NCBI RefSeq assembly: GCF_034377145.1
Contig: NZ_CP139709.1
Coordinates: 1 to 64,000, forward strand
Length of the DNA: 64,000 nucleotides
Reading direction: 5' to 3'
Origin: Sulfitobacter sp. OXR-159
Lineage (GTDB): Bacteria > Pseudomonadota > Alphaproteobacteria > Rhodobacterales > Rhodobacteraceae
In this document: piece after piece, positions 42,550 through 51,324 of the stretch
How positions within the stretch are numbered: the stretch's first letter is position 1
Layout: each line of letters opens with the position of its first letter
Position numbers and translations under genes: made by a program
The notes under the pieces: model-generated
The model's input: only the letters and a program-made list of their open reading frames with translations
Told to the model about the DNA's origin: nothing
The model's database searches: none

Positions 42550-43941
42550 GGTCGTGTCGCGAAGGTGGTGGAAATTCGAAGGTGGCGTAATCTCCGGGTG
42601 ACTTGAACCCACCCAACCGGCGGCAGCAACCGCCAGGGAGATCACGCCATGAAGAACGATACCGACACTGCCGCGCTTTCGCTACTGTCCAATGAAGCGG
42701 GCCATGATCCGATCGAGGATCGCTTGCGGGAGAATATCCGCGCTACGATCGAGGCGGTTTTCGAAGAGGAGCTGGAGGCGTTTCTGGGGCGCTGCCGTTA
42801 TGATCGCCGCCCCGGCAAACTCACGGGCTACCGGCACGGCCACCGGGAGCGTCAGCTGATCGGCACATTTGGGACCGAGACGATAAGTGTGCCGCGCGCC
42901 CGCGCCGTCGATGAGGCTGGCAAGACCACGGAATGGCGCTCGAAGGCGCTGCCGCGCTACCAGCGGCTGACCAAGAAGGCTGAAGCCCTCATCGCTTCGG
43001 TCTATCTGGCCGGCACCAACACACGACGGGTGAAGCGGGCACTGTATGGACTGTTTCAGGGCGCGGTAAGCAAGGACGTGGTCAGCCGGGCCTGGCGCAA
43101 GGTGAAGGTCGACTGGGACGCCTGGGTCGCGCGCGATCTGGCCAATGAGGACATCGTCCGGCTGATCCTCGACGGCACGGTGATCAAGACACGCATCGGC
43201 AGACGCGCCACGAACATCTCGGTGCTGGCGGCCATTGGCATACGCCGGGACGGGCAGAAGGTGCTGCTTTCGATCATGAATATGGGCGGTGAAAGCAAGG
43301 CTGCCTGGGCCGAGTTTCTCGGCGATCTCGATGCGCGTGGCCTGAAGCGACCGGAATTTGTCATTGTCGACGGCGCGCCAGGGCTTGAGGCCGCCCTCGT
43401 CGCGCTCTGGGGCGAGGACCTGCCGATCCAGCGCTGCACCGTTCACAAGCACCGCAATCTTCTCGGCCACGCCCCGAAACGCATGCAGGACGAGTTGACC
43501 GAGGATTACCGCGACATGATCTATGCTGACGATGCGGGCGAAATCGACAAACGTCGTAAGGCGTTCCTGCGCAAATGGCGGCTGAAGTGCCGCGCGGTGG
43601 CGGACAGCCTGGAAGAGGCCGGTGACCGGCTATTCACCTTCACGCGGCTGGACCCATCGCAGTGGAAATCGGCCCGGACGACAAACGCCATTGAGCGCCT
43701 GAACGAGGAGTTCCGCCGCCGCATCAAGACCCAGACCGTGCTGCCCTGCGCCGAAACCGTGCCGATGCTCCTTTGGGCGCTGATGGCATCGGGCCAGATC
43801 CAGATGCGGAAAGTGGACGGTTGGGAAACCTTGGCTCAGCCCATCGCTCCAATCAGCCTTGACCTCGCGGCTTGATCAGGCCCAAATCCCCATGCTCGGA
43901 GAACGCCGCCGGAGAATTTCCACCAGATTCGAGACACCACC
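42550..43941 (+). mobile_element. IS256-family element, copy 2 (1,392 bp)
   Basis: It has the same length, ends and orientation as copy 1 at 719-2110, and appears identical in sequence by eye. The flanking 8-bp duplication is GGGCAATC (42542-42549 and 43942-43949), which differs from that of copy 1, so the two copies inserted independently. Confidence 0.95.
42649..43875 (+). CDS. IS256-family (mutator-type) transposase, copy 2
   Basis: The 408-residue product is identical to the transposase of copy 1. It includes the motifs LILDGTVIKT, FVIVDGAPGLEAAL and AIERLNEEFRRR. The gene is intact. Confidence 0.95.
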   Translation: MKNDTDTAALSLLSNEAGHDPIEDRLRENIRATIEAVFEEELEAFLGRCRYDRRPGKLTGYRHGHRERQLIGTFGTETISVPRARAVDEAGKTTEWRSKALPRYQRLTKKAEALIASVYLAGTNTRRVKRALYGLFQGAVSKDVVSRAWRKVKVDWDAWVARDLANEDIVRLILDGTVIKTRIGRRATNISVLAAIGIRRDGQKVLLSIMNMGGESKAAWAEFLGDLDARGLKRPEFVIVDGAPGLEAALVALWGEDLPIQRCTVHKHRNLLGHAPKRMQDELTEDYRDMIYADDAGEIDKRRKAFLRKWRLKCRAVADSLEEAGDRLFTFTRLDPSQWKSARTTNAIERLNEEFRRRIKTQTVLPCAETVPMLLWALMASGQIQMRKVDGWETLAQPIAPISLDLAA

Positions 43942-44775
43942 GGGCAATCGATCCCTCTAGACCGTTTGAGTCCCATCTCAGCAGTTTGCGTGGCCTGAAG
44001 CAATCAACGGTGAACCTCACCAAAACACCATATGTACTGGTCGTCGGTACGATGGAGTCGCGCAAGAATATTTGGTCTCTGGGACAGGCTTGGCAGCGCT
44101 TAACTCAAGACCCAGGCCTCAATGTGCCCAAGCTGGTCTTTGCGGGTAAGCCCGGATGGTACAACGGTGATTTCAAAGACTTAATGTCAGCCACGGGCAA
44201 CTTAGGAGGCTGGGTGCAGTTTGCAGAGCGCCCCAGTGATACTGAACTTGGGTTTCTGTATGAGAACTGCCTTTTTACAGCAACCGTCAGCTTCTACGAA
44301 GGTTGGGGGCTGCCCATTGGCGAAAGCTTGTCATTTGGCAAAACAGCAGTGGTTGCGCGGAATTCCTCTATGCCCGAGGTCGGTGTGGATATGGTGGAAT
44401 ATTGTGATGCCCATTCGATCGATAGTATCTACAAGGCCTGTCACAGACTGATCGCTGATCCTGAACATCGACGTGCTCTAGAACAGAAAATCAGCGAGAC
44501 GACTTTGCGCACATGGGATGATGTTGCCGATGACATCGAGGCAATTTTGCCGGGAAATCGTCCCTAGAGACGGGTGGGCGCAGTTATCGGTTGGTAAACT
44601 CTCTTTCAGTATGACAAACTGCTCAGAATATCACCCGCATCATATTGAAGCTAATTTTCTGTGTCGCATCGCGCATAGGAAGAGCGTTGGCCTGACCGCG
44701 CACCGTTAGCTCTTTGATCAATTGTGGGGACGAGCAGGCACGTTCATAGCGCATAGATAAGAGGCAAGGTTAAAA

Positions 44776-46200
44776 GTGATACTATTCCGGTTCAAAAAGT
44801 CTTTGCGCGCAGGTGTTGCCTTGCCGCTCACACTCGCTTTGCTTTTGCCGCGGCCGGCTTTGACAGAGACTTTGGCTGACGCTTTAGTCGGAGCCTACGA
44901 GCATTCGGGGCTTTTGGACCAAAACCGAGCGTTGCTGCGTGCGGCAGACGAAGATGTCGCCAGTGCGCAGGCCGCATTAAAGCCTGTATTGCGTTGGGCC
45001 GGGGGGCTAACACAAAACTTTGGCTCTACCCGAGCCTCCAGCCGTGTATCATCTCAATCTACGGAAAGCCTCACAGCATCAATTAACCTGATTGGTGAGC
45101 TTTTGCTCTACGACTTCGGTGCGAGCCAGTATCGGATTGAGGCCACAAAAGAGACCGTACTCGCCACCCGACAGACACTTCTGGACCTAGAGCAACGCGT
45201 TCTTTTGCGTACCGTTGCCGCCTATTTAGGGGTCGTTGAGGCCTCCGACGTGGTCGCACTGCGCAACAATAACTTGCGCCTTTTGACCCAAGAGCTGCGG
45301 GCGGCACGAGATCGGTTTGACGTGGGGGAAGTGACCAACACGGATGTCGCCTTGGCAGAAGCTCAGCTTGCGGAGGCCCGCAGTGGACTTGCCGGGGCCC
45401 AGGGAGCTTTGTTGCGCGCTGTTGAGGAGTATCAGAATGTCGTTGGTCGCAAGCCAAGTAACCTTTCGACCCCGTCCAGACTGCCAAACGTGGGCGGCAA
45501 TCTAGAAGGCGCTAAAGCACTTGCTGTCCGTACGCACCCATCTGTTCTAGCCGCTCAACACCAAGTCGCAGCTGCTCGGCTGGCGGTCAGCTCAAATGAA
45601 GCTGCGATGTCGCCCCGGGTAACACTTCAGGGCAGCTATGGTCTGTCTGAGACATTCGACAGTAAGCGCTACAACCGCAGTGGTAGTGTTGGCGTTCAAG
45701 CGGGTCAAACAATATATCAAGGCGGCGGCGCTCTTTCCTCTGCGGTAAGGCGAGCCAAGGCACAGGAAGACGCACAACGTGCCAACCTGCACGTCGTAAG
45801 TCGCGAAGTTGCCCAAGAGGTAGGGAATGCTTATGCATCTTTAACCTCAGCCCGCGCTCAACTTGAATCCTCGGATCGGCAGATCCGCGCGGCCCGCGCC
45901 GCATTTGAAGGCGTACGAGAAGAAGCTGATTTGGGTGCTCGGACCACAGTGGATGTATTGGACGCCGAGCAGGTGCTGTTGGATGCAGAGTCGACACGCG
46001 CCTCCGCTCGAGCGAACCTATATATTGCAGCCTATGCAGTCCTCGCCGCCACCGGGCAGTTAACGGCCCGCGATTTGCAGCTGCCTGTGCAACTGTATGA
46101 TGTCACCGCCTATTACAACTTAGTGAAAGACGGGCCCGCCAAATATTCCAAACAGGGACAGGCATTGGATCGCGTGCTGAGGGCTTTACAAAAAGATTAG
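44776..46200 (+). CDS. TolC-family outer-membrane channel for type I secretion
   Basis: The 474-residue product has a signal peptide (ALPLTLALLLPRPALTETLA), followed by the paired outer-membrane efflux repeats. The first repeat includes ALLRAADEDVASAQAALKPV and RFDVGEVTNTDVALAEAQLA. The second includes VRTHPSVLAAQHQVAAARLA and EEADLGARTTVDVLDAEQVLL. The G-x-x-(T)-x-x-D-V motifs are typical of TolC. The start is GTG with GGCAAGG upstream. It is about 14 kb from the T1SS ATPase and adaptor genes and is the only outer-membrane channel seen, so it is the best candidate partner. Confidence 0.92.
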   Translation: MILFRFKKSLRAGVALPLTLALLLPRPALTETLADALVGAYEHSGLLDQNRALLRAADEDVASAQAALKPVLRWAGGLTQNFGSTRASSRVSSQSTESLTASINLIGELLLYDFGASQYRIEATKETVLATRQTLLDLEQRVLLRTVAAYLGVVEASDVVALRNNNLRLLTQELRAARDRFDVGEVTNTDVALAEAQLAEARSGLAGAQGALLRAVEEYQNVVGRKPSNLSTPSRLPNVGGNLEGAKALAVRTHPSVLAAQHQVAAARLAVSSNEAAMSPRVTLQGSYGLSETFDSKRYNRSGSVGVQAGQTIYQGGGALSSAVRRAKAQEDAQRANLHVVSREVAQEVGNAYASLTSARAQLESSDRQIRAARAAFEGVREEADLGARTTVDVLDAEQVLLDAESTRASARANLYIAAYAVLAATGQLTARDLQLPVQLYDVTAYYNLVKDGPAKYSKQGQALDRVLRALQKD

Positions 46201-46239
46201 AGACTTTGAGGAGGTAGAGAACTGCGACCTGCAAAGTCG

Positions 46240-46515
46240 CAAGGGAGCCTCTCTACGCACAAAAGCCCCCGTGCCGCTGAAGCTTTGCAACGGCGAGGCT
46301 GTTGCTTCTTGTTCCTGCCCGCTTGCTGTCCCGACCTCAATCCAATCGAGTTGGCATTCTCCAACTCAAGGCACACCTCCGACGGATCGGGGCTAGGGCC
46401 TTCGACGCCCTATTCGAGGCGCTCGCTGACATCTGTGGACTCTTCGAACCCGAAGAATGTTGGAACTTCATGAAAGTTGTTGGATATGCCTCAGATTAAA
46501 CGCAAAATGCTTTAG
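46240..46515 (+). pseudogene. IS630-family transposase remnant, second copy
   Basis: The C-terminal DDE region is readable in two frames: [19 protein letters not shown], then ALADICGLFEPEECWNFMKV. It is closely similar to the remnant at 11118-11471 and ends with the same GCAAAATGCTTTA. It is frameshifted and lacks the N-terminal half. It sits between the TolC gene and an XRE gene. Confidence 0.75.
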
Positions 46516-46520
46516 TCCGT

Positions 46521-46557
46521 CATCGAGCAAGCTTTATGTCTAGTAAAAAGTATACCA
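46521..46557 (+). repeat. Duplicated upstream sequence of the XRE gene (copy 1)
   Basis: CATCGAGCAAGCTTTATGTC and the following AGTAAAAAGTATACCA recur at 55465-55501 with about one mismatch. In both places it lies 100-240 bases before an XRE coding sequence, so it probably holds promoter or operator sites. Confidence 0.7.
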
Positions 46558-46674
46558 CCTTCTCTCATATGATGTTATGGATAAAAGCAGGTACAAGCAG
46601 CGCTTACTTTAACTGCAGCAAACTTGGCTGAGCTCCTATAGAAGCGGGGCTTCGCCGTGAACAGAAAGCTTTGT

Positions 46675-46983
46675 ATGGCACACGACAAGATAACCCCTGC
46701 GGTCTCGCGCGACAAGGACACGCGTGCTGAATTGGGAGTCTGGCTGAGAACGCTACGCGAGGCCCAGGGCTTATCGCAGCGTCAACTCGCGGATATGCTT
46801 GACCTCGATTACTATACCTTCATCTCTCAGCTTGAAACCGGCCGCGGCAAGATTCCGAGCGCACGGTACCGTGATTGGGCGAAAGCCCTTGAGCAAGAGC
46901 CAAAGGCTTTTATGAAAGTTCTGTTGAGCTATTATGAGCCGGAAGCCTATGAAATGCTTTTCGGGGATTCTCAAAAAGCTTAA
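46675..46983 (+). CDS. XRE-family helix-turn-helix regulator
   Basis: The 102-residue product has a classic N-terminal XRE domain: LGVWLRTLREAQGLSQRQLA, then DMLDLDYYTFISQLETGRGK. The C-terminal part ends with YEPEAYEMLFG. A GTG at 46657 gives a form six residues longer. A broken paralogue with the same upstream repeat lies at 55699-55788, just before the large surface-protein gene. This suggests that the regulator family controls the surface protein or its export; that link is inferred from position. Confidence 0.82.
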   Translation: MAHDKITPAVSRDKDTRAELGVWLRTLREAQGLSQRQLADMLDLDYYTFISQLETGRGKIPSARYRDWAKALEQEPKAFMKVLLSYYEPEAYEMLFGDSQKA

Positions 46984-47299
46984 AGGTCTGTTTCCGCACG
47001 CATATATGTGATTTGGGATGCTTTCCCAAAGCACGGCGTAGGACGCATGCCCCCTGATGCTTAGTTCTCAGTGACCGCCAATAGGCAGTCTTATGGCATT
47101 CCATGCCTTTGATAGCACCTTTCTTACTACTCTACTTGTAGGATGGTTCATTCCGTTTAAGCGTCAAGCTATACAGCGCAGCCTCTGGTGTTTTGAGGAG
47201 GGTTCTGCTTGAAAGCTACTAGCGGCTCAGTATGAATCCAAGAGGCAAGCTAGAAACCGCCCTTACCACGTCAGCCCAATTCGCAGTAGGCTCCTAAAG
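46984..47299. other. Gap after the XRE gene
   Basis: No supported gene. Short minus-strand frames lack signals. Confidence 0.35.
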
Positions 47300-47331
47300 C
47301 AAAAGACCTCCACCGTTTCCAGCAGAGGTCT
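47300..47331 (-). terminator. Rho-independent terminator for the decayed DUF6447-like gene
   Basis: Read on the minus strand, AGACCTC and GAGGTCT (47325-47331 and 47304-47310) form a 7-base stem around 14 bases and run into TTTT. It lies about 40 bases after the stop of the decayed gene. Confidence 0.65.
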
Positions 47332-47722
47332 CCCAGCAGGTAAACCAGGCAACAAGGTTTACGCTACCTCTTTATTGCTGCGGCTCGACCTTCGCAAGTT
47401 CCGCCTGCAAAGCGCGCGCATAAGAATTCCGTGCTGTCTGAGCGAATACCTCCTGCTGATCAAGTCGCTAAACCTCAGCATCTGCCGCCTGAATGTACCG
47501 AGCTGGCTCATAACTTCATTGGACAGCTTATTGATATCATCGGAACTACCATCAATATGCGTATTCCGGGGTGATCCGCCCACCGATTCCGATTTGATGC
47601 GCCCACCCGTTCCGATTTTATCCGCCCACCGATTCCGGGGTATCCGCCCACCCCTGTGACGTGCTGCTGCGAGGCAATCTGTAACCGGCTACCTTTCGTC
47701 CTTTTGGCATGAAGGAAGCCCG

Positions 47723-49252
47723 ATGAAGAGATTGCCGATGCGGAAGATACGAGATGTTTTGCGGCTGTCAGCCGAGGGCCTATCAACCCGCCAGATCGCA
47801 GCGAGTCTGGCGATTGGGCGAACAACCCTTCGGGGCTACCTTGATCGCGCTACTGAGTTGGGTCTGGGCTGGCCGCTGCCAGCAGAGATGTCTGATACGG
47901 ACCTTGAGCGATGCCTCTTTCACCGAGCTCACCAGAACACCCAACGGATCGAGACGCAGCCTGACTGGTCGTATATTCACCGCGAGTTGCGTCGGAAGGG
48001 CGTAACGCTGTCACTTTTGTGGGAGGAACATCGCTCCGACCACCCCGAGGGATACGGCTACTCCCGATTTTGCGAACTTTACACGCGGTGGGAAGGCAAG
48101 CTGTCGCCGGTGATGCGACAGCGTCACCCGGCGGGCGAGCGGCTGTTCGTCGATTACGCGGGGCACACCATCGACGTGATTGATCCTCAGACCGGGGAAG
48201 TGCGCGCGGCACAGCTGTTCGTCGCGACGCTTGGGGCCTCAAGCTATACCTTTGCAGAGGCGACCTGGACGCAATCGCTGCCGGATTGGATCTCGAGCCA
48301 TGTGCGTGCCTTTGGCTTCCTTGGGGGTGTGACGGCGCAGGTCGTGTCCGACAACCTGAAGGCCGGGGTCACCAAAGCGTGCTTTTACGACCCTGTGATC
48401 AACCGAACCTATGCGGATCTCGCCACCCATTACGACACAGCCGTTGTGCCCGCGCGGCCGCATAAACCAAAGGACAAGGCAAAGGTCGAAGGGGCGGTCT
48501 TGCTGGTCGAGCGCTGGATTCTGGCGCGGTTGCGCAATCGGCAGTTCTTCAGCCTCGGGGATGTGAACGCTGCCATTCGCCCGTTGCTTGACCAGCTCAA
48601 CGACAAGGTCTCTCGGCATCTTGGGGCCAGCCGCAAGCAGTTGTTTGAGCAGTTGGATAAGCCCGCCCTGAAGCCGCTCCCGACGGCTCCATATGTCTAT
48701 GCCGAATGGAAGAAGTGCCGAGCGGGGCTGGATTACCACGTCGCAATCGACAAGCATTACTATTCCGTGCCCTATCAGTTGCTGAAGAAAGAGCTGTGGG
48801 CTCGCATCACCGCCCGCACGGTCGAAGTCTTCCATGTTGGACAGCGTGTTGCTTCCCATGTGCGCACTTCTGGAAACGGCAGACATTCTACACAGCGCGA
48901 GCACATGCCAGCGCACCACAAGTTCCGCGAGGACTGGACGCCGCAGCGTATTATCGCACGGGCCGCTCGCGTCGGGCCGAATGTCGCCACCTTCGCAGAG
49001 GTTGTGATGCGCGAACGCAAGCACCCCGAACAGGGCTACCGGAGCTGTCTGGGTGTCATTCGGCTGGCCGACAAGTTCGGTGCCGCCCGCCTCGATGCGG
49101 CGTGCCGCCGCGCGCTCGAGATCAACGCCCGTTCTTACTCGTCACTCCAATCCATTCTCAAGAATGGGCTGGAGAGCAAGCCCCGCACCCGCGCCACGGA
49201 GGAGCCTGCAATCACCCACCCCAACATCCGTGGCGCCGATTATTTCCATTGA
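47723..49252 (+). CDS. istA: IS21-family transposase IstA (element B)
   Basis: The 509-residue product has an N-terminal helix-turn-helix (GLSTRQIAASLAIGRTTLRG). The catalytic core is GERLFVDYAGHTIDV (first Asp), AQVVSDNLKAGV (second Asp) and PKDKAKVEGAVLLVERW (Glu), and a Mu-type C-terminal domain contains YYSVPYQLLKKELWARI. Intact, and only distantly similar to IstA of element A. Confidence 0.95.
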   Translation: MKRLPMRKIRDVLRLSAEGLSTRQIAASLAIGRTTLRGYLDRATELGLGWPLPAEMSDTDLERCLFHRAHQNTQRIETQPDWSYIHRELRRKGVTLSLLWEEHRSDHPEGYGYSRFCELYTRWEGKLSPVMRQRHPAGERLFVDYAGHTIDVIDPQTGEVRAAQLFVATLGASSYTFAEATWTQSLPDWISSHVRAFGFLGGVTAQVVSDNLKAGVTKACFYDPVINRTYADLATHYDTAVVPARPHKPKDKAKVEGAVLLVERWILARLRNRQFFSLGDVNAAIRPLLDQLNDKVSRHLGASRKQLFEQLDKPALKPLPTAPYVYAEWKKCRAGLDYHVAIDKHYYSVPYQLLKKELWARITARTVEVFHVGQRVASHVRTSGNGRHSTQREHMPAHHKFREDWTPQRIIARAARVGPNVATFAEVVMRERKHPEQGYRSCLGVIRLADKFGAARLDAACRRALEINARSYSSLQSILKNGLESKPRTRATEEPAITHPNIRGADYFH

Positions 49253-49262
49253 AAGGAACACA

Positions 49263-50021
49263 ATGCTTGATCACCCAACCCTCGATCATCTGAAGGCCCT
49301 GCGGCTGGACGGTATGGCCGAAGCATTTGCCGAGCTGCAAGCGCAGGATGCCGCAGCCGACTTCAGCCACGCTGAATGGCTTGGCTTGCTCGTTGACCGT
49401 GAGGTCGCCAGCCGTGAGACCAAGCGGTTTGAAGCTCGGATGCGCTCGGCCAGGCTGCGCCATGTGGGCGCCTGCCCAGAAGATGTCGATTACCGCGCGC
49501 GCCGTGGTCTCGACAAGACGCTGTTCCAGAGTCTGCTCACCGGTAGATGGATCACCGACAAGCGCAATCTGATCATTACCGGGCCCTGTGGTGTCGGCAA
49601 AACTTGGCTCGGCTGCGCACTGGCGCAAACAGCCTGTCGCGACGGTGTCACTGTGGCCTACAAGCGAATGCCGCGTCTCTTCGAAGAACTCGAACTGGCC
49701 CATGGCGACGGGCGCTTCCCCCGCCTGTTCCGCAGCATCACCAAAGCACAGCTGCTCATCCTCGATGACTGGGGGCCAGACCGACTGACCGCCACGCAAC
49801 GCCGGGATCTCATGGAGATCGTGGAAGAGCGCTACGGTCGCGGCTCAACGATGATAACCAGCCAATTACCCATCAAGGCTTGGCATGACGTCATTGGCGA
49901 ACCAACCTTCGCTGATGCCATCCTCGACCGCATCGTTCACAACGCTTACCGCCTCGAACTCAAGGGGCCGTCTATGCGGAAAAGCGTCACCAAAATGGAT
50001 GACGAAAACCCTCAAACCTGA
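49263..50021 (+). CDS. istB: IS21-family helper ATPase IstB (element B)
   Basis: The 252-residue AAA+ protein has the Walker A motif in IITGPCGVGKTWLGCALAQ, the Walker B motif in AQLLILDDWGPDRLT and the family ending ADAILDRIVHNAYRLELKG. AAAGGAA precedes the ATG at 49263, ten bases after the istA stop. Confidence 0.95.
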   Translation: MLDHPTLDHLKALRLDGMAEAFAELQAQDAAADFSHAEWLGLLVDREVASRETKRFEARMRSARLRHVGACPEDVDYRARRGLDKTLFQSLLTGRWITDKRNLIITGPCGVGKTWLGCALAQTACRDGVTVAYKRMPRLFEELELAHGDGRFPRLFRSITKAQLLILDDWGPDRLTATQRRDLMEIVEERYGRGSTMITSQLPIKAWHDVIGEPTFADAILDRIVHNAYRLELKGPSMRKSVTKMDDENPQT

Positions 50022-50189
50022 TAACCTCAACCCACTGCCTCACGGCAACGCGTCACAAGTGGGCGGATACCCCGGAATAGGTGGGCGCATGTTGTCGGAA
50101 TGAGTGGGCGGATACTCCGGAATACGCAATCAATATCGATCTTTTGGCGTTCAGCCATTTATACACTCCCTACGTGTCTGGATGTCTAG

Positions 50190-50640
50190 ATCGCCTTCAG
50201 TAGTTCCCGATCCAATGCTGCTCGGGCACATCCACTGCTCTGGGGCCAGTTCGTTGCCAAGCAGAATTTGCAAGCGATCCTGCGTTGCCATATCGCGTTT
50301 TTCTTGGACATGGGCGACGTGCCTGAAAAAATCCTCTATGACCGGATGAAGGCTGCCGTGATCGGCAGGAGGAGGTCGGGGTAGTAACCTACAACGTTGC
50401 TCTGGTGGCCCTGCTAAACCATTATGCCGCAGTGCCACGCGCCTGTCGGCCATATAAGACCAAGGTCGAGCCCCGTTCCGCAATATTCGGCAAGACGTTT
50501 TTCTGGCCCGCACGTTCCGCGACATGGACGATCTGAATGCTCAGTTTGACGCTTGGCGGACAGAGGTTGCCAACCCTTGAGCCAACGCTACCTTTAAGCG
50601 CGTGGTGGACAAGGCCTTTGTCCAGGCAACAGCTCAAACA
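50190..50640 (+). pseudogene. IS21-family IstA remnant
   Basis: Frames on the plus strand read FLDMGDVPEKILYDRMKAAV, then VALVALLNHYAAVPRACRPY and, in a third frame, FRDMDDLNAQFDAWRTEVAN. These are consecutive parts of an IstA protein, broken by frameshifts and a stop. It is a third, independent IS21 trace in the window. Confidence 0.7.
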
Positions 50641-50651
50641 ACGGGCGGAGG

Positions 50652-50880
50652 ATGAAAGTGGCGCGATCAGAGATGAGCGAACTGGAATTGGAAATCATCA
50701 AATTTGTCTTGCCTAACAGAACGCGCGGCAAAAAGCTGGTGGGTGACCGCCCTCGTGATCAACGGCATTTTTTACGTTCTGCGGACCGGCATTCCTCGGG
50801 CCGACCGACCCAGCGAATACGGCCCACCGACAACAGTCTATAATCGCTTCAACCCTTGGAGCTATGCGTCCACTGCCTAA
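50652..50880 (+). pseudogene. IS5-family transposase N-terminal remnant
   Basis: The frame starts MKVARSEMSELELEIIKFVL and PNRTRGKK, then shifts to NGIFYVLRTGIPRADRPSEY and GPPTTVYNRFN. This is the N-terminal domain of IS5-type transposases, with one frameshift. The catalytic part is missing. The fragment at 5-394 is the complementary half of the same group but need not come from the same copy. Confidence 0.65.
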
Positions 50881-51001
50881 ATCTTCGATAGATTTTTCAT
50901 CACTCCAAACTCTGGCGACTTGGGGGAAACATCTGGCAAGCTACGCAGCCTCAACGCATTTCTATCCGCATAGCATGGTAATATTCTGCTCCAAGTCTTC
51001 T

Positions 51002-51029
51002 AGTCTGCCTGCAAGAATACAGGCAGACT
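51002..51029. terminator. Hairpin at the end of the SapC/DUF6447 unit
   Basis: AGTCTGCCTG (51002-51011) pairs perfectly with CAGGCAGACT (51020-51029) around an eight-base loop, 37 bases after the DUF6447-like stop codon. No strong T tract follows on either strand, but the position suits a transcript end. Confidence 0.5.
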
Positions 51030-51065
51030 GATGAGCTTCTCTTAAGAATCTAGCCGATGATACGC

Positions 51066-51284
51066 TCAGTGTGCTTCGGCTTTTCCGAGCTCGTTTTTTA
51101 AAGCTTTAGCATAGGTCATACGTGCCGTTTGATAGATCGCCATTTGAGCTTTAATGCGTTCAATCTCAGCATCTGTCACCCGCAGGTTGGTGACCTGAGC
51201 CCGGGCGTTTTCAGACAAATTAGACAATTCATGTGCCACGCCATCAATTGTGATCGTTTTTCCTGTCAGTGTCGCTTCAGTCAT
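51066..51284 (-). CDS. DUF6447-like small protein
   Basis: The 72-residue product starts MTEATLTGKTITIDGVAHEL. Its N-terminal strand pair (ITIDG...) is followed by LSENARAQVTNLRVTDAEIE and a long helix QMAIYQTARMTYAKALKNEL. This layout fits the small family DUF6447. GAGGACTG precedes the ATG at 51284. The gene follows sapC after 40 bases. A decayed paralogue lies at 47372-50158. The role is unknown; the repeated link with a surface-protein locus suggests an accessory role in its export or assembly. Confidence 0.7.
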   Translation of the reverse strand: MTEATLTGKTITIDGVAHELSNLSENARAQVTNLRVTDAEIERIKAQMAIYQTARMTYAKALKNELGKAEAH

Positions 51285-51324
51285 ATCAGTCCTCATTCAG
51301 TGAATGTTCGTGTGAGTTGTGATT

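Larger units (their letters stand above)
41665..44567 (+). pseudogene. Glycosyltransferase (GT4 type) split by IS256 copy 2
   Basis: The N-terminal piece (41665-42549, or from the ATG at 41734 that starts MYYFDVTDILIYVEKE) and the C-terminal piece (43942-44567) join in frame when the element and one 8-bp repeat are removed. The restored product would have 500 residues (477 from 41734). It carries SVSGIQRVSFEVI, QLVHDLIPIITPEH, VLVVGTMESRKNIWSL and YEGWGLPIGESLSFGKTAVVA with the GT4 E-x7-E motif. The insertion falls after about residue 295, between the two Rossmann halves, so neither piece should be active. Codons on both sides are otherwise undamaged, which suggests a recent insertion. Confidence 0.93.
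47558..50128 (+). mobile_element. IS21-family element B (2,571 bp)
   Basis: The left end starts TGCGTATTCCGGGGTGATCC and the complement of the right end starts TGCGTATTCCGGAGTATCCG. Several further CCGCCCAC-type repeats lie inside each end, as in IS21. A 7-base duplication ATCAATA flanks it (47551-47557 and 50129-50135). It differs from element A in sequence. Confidence 0.92.
47372..50158 (-). pseudogene. DUF6447-like gene, frameshifted and interrupted by IS21 element B
   Basis: On the minus strand an ATG at 50158 starts MAERQKID. After removal of IS21 element B (47558-50128) and one 7-base repeat it continues IDGSSDDINKLSNEVMSQL. A frameshift and an internal stop follow, and the other frame reads YIQAADAEV then FAQTARNSYARALQAELAKV. 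That matches the intact gene at 51066-51284 (VTDAEIERI, then YQTARMTYAKALKNEL). The gene is thus a decayed paralogue with its own terminator. Confidence 0.8.
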
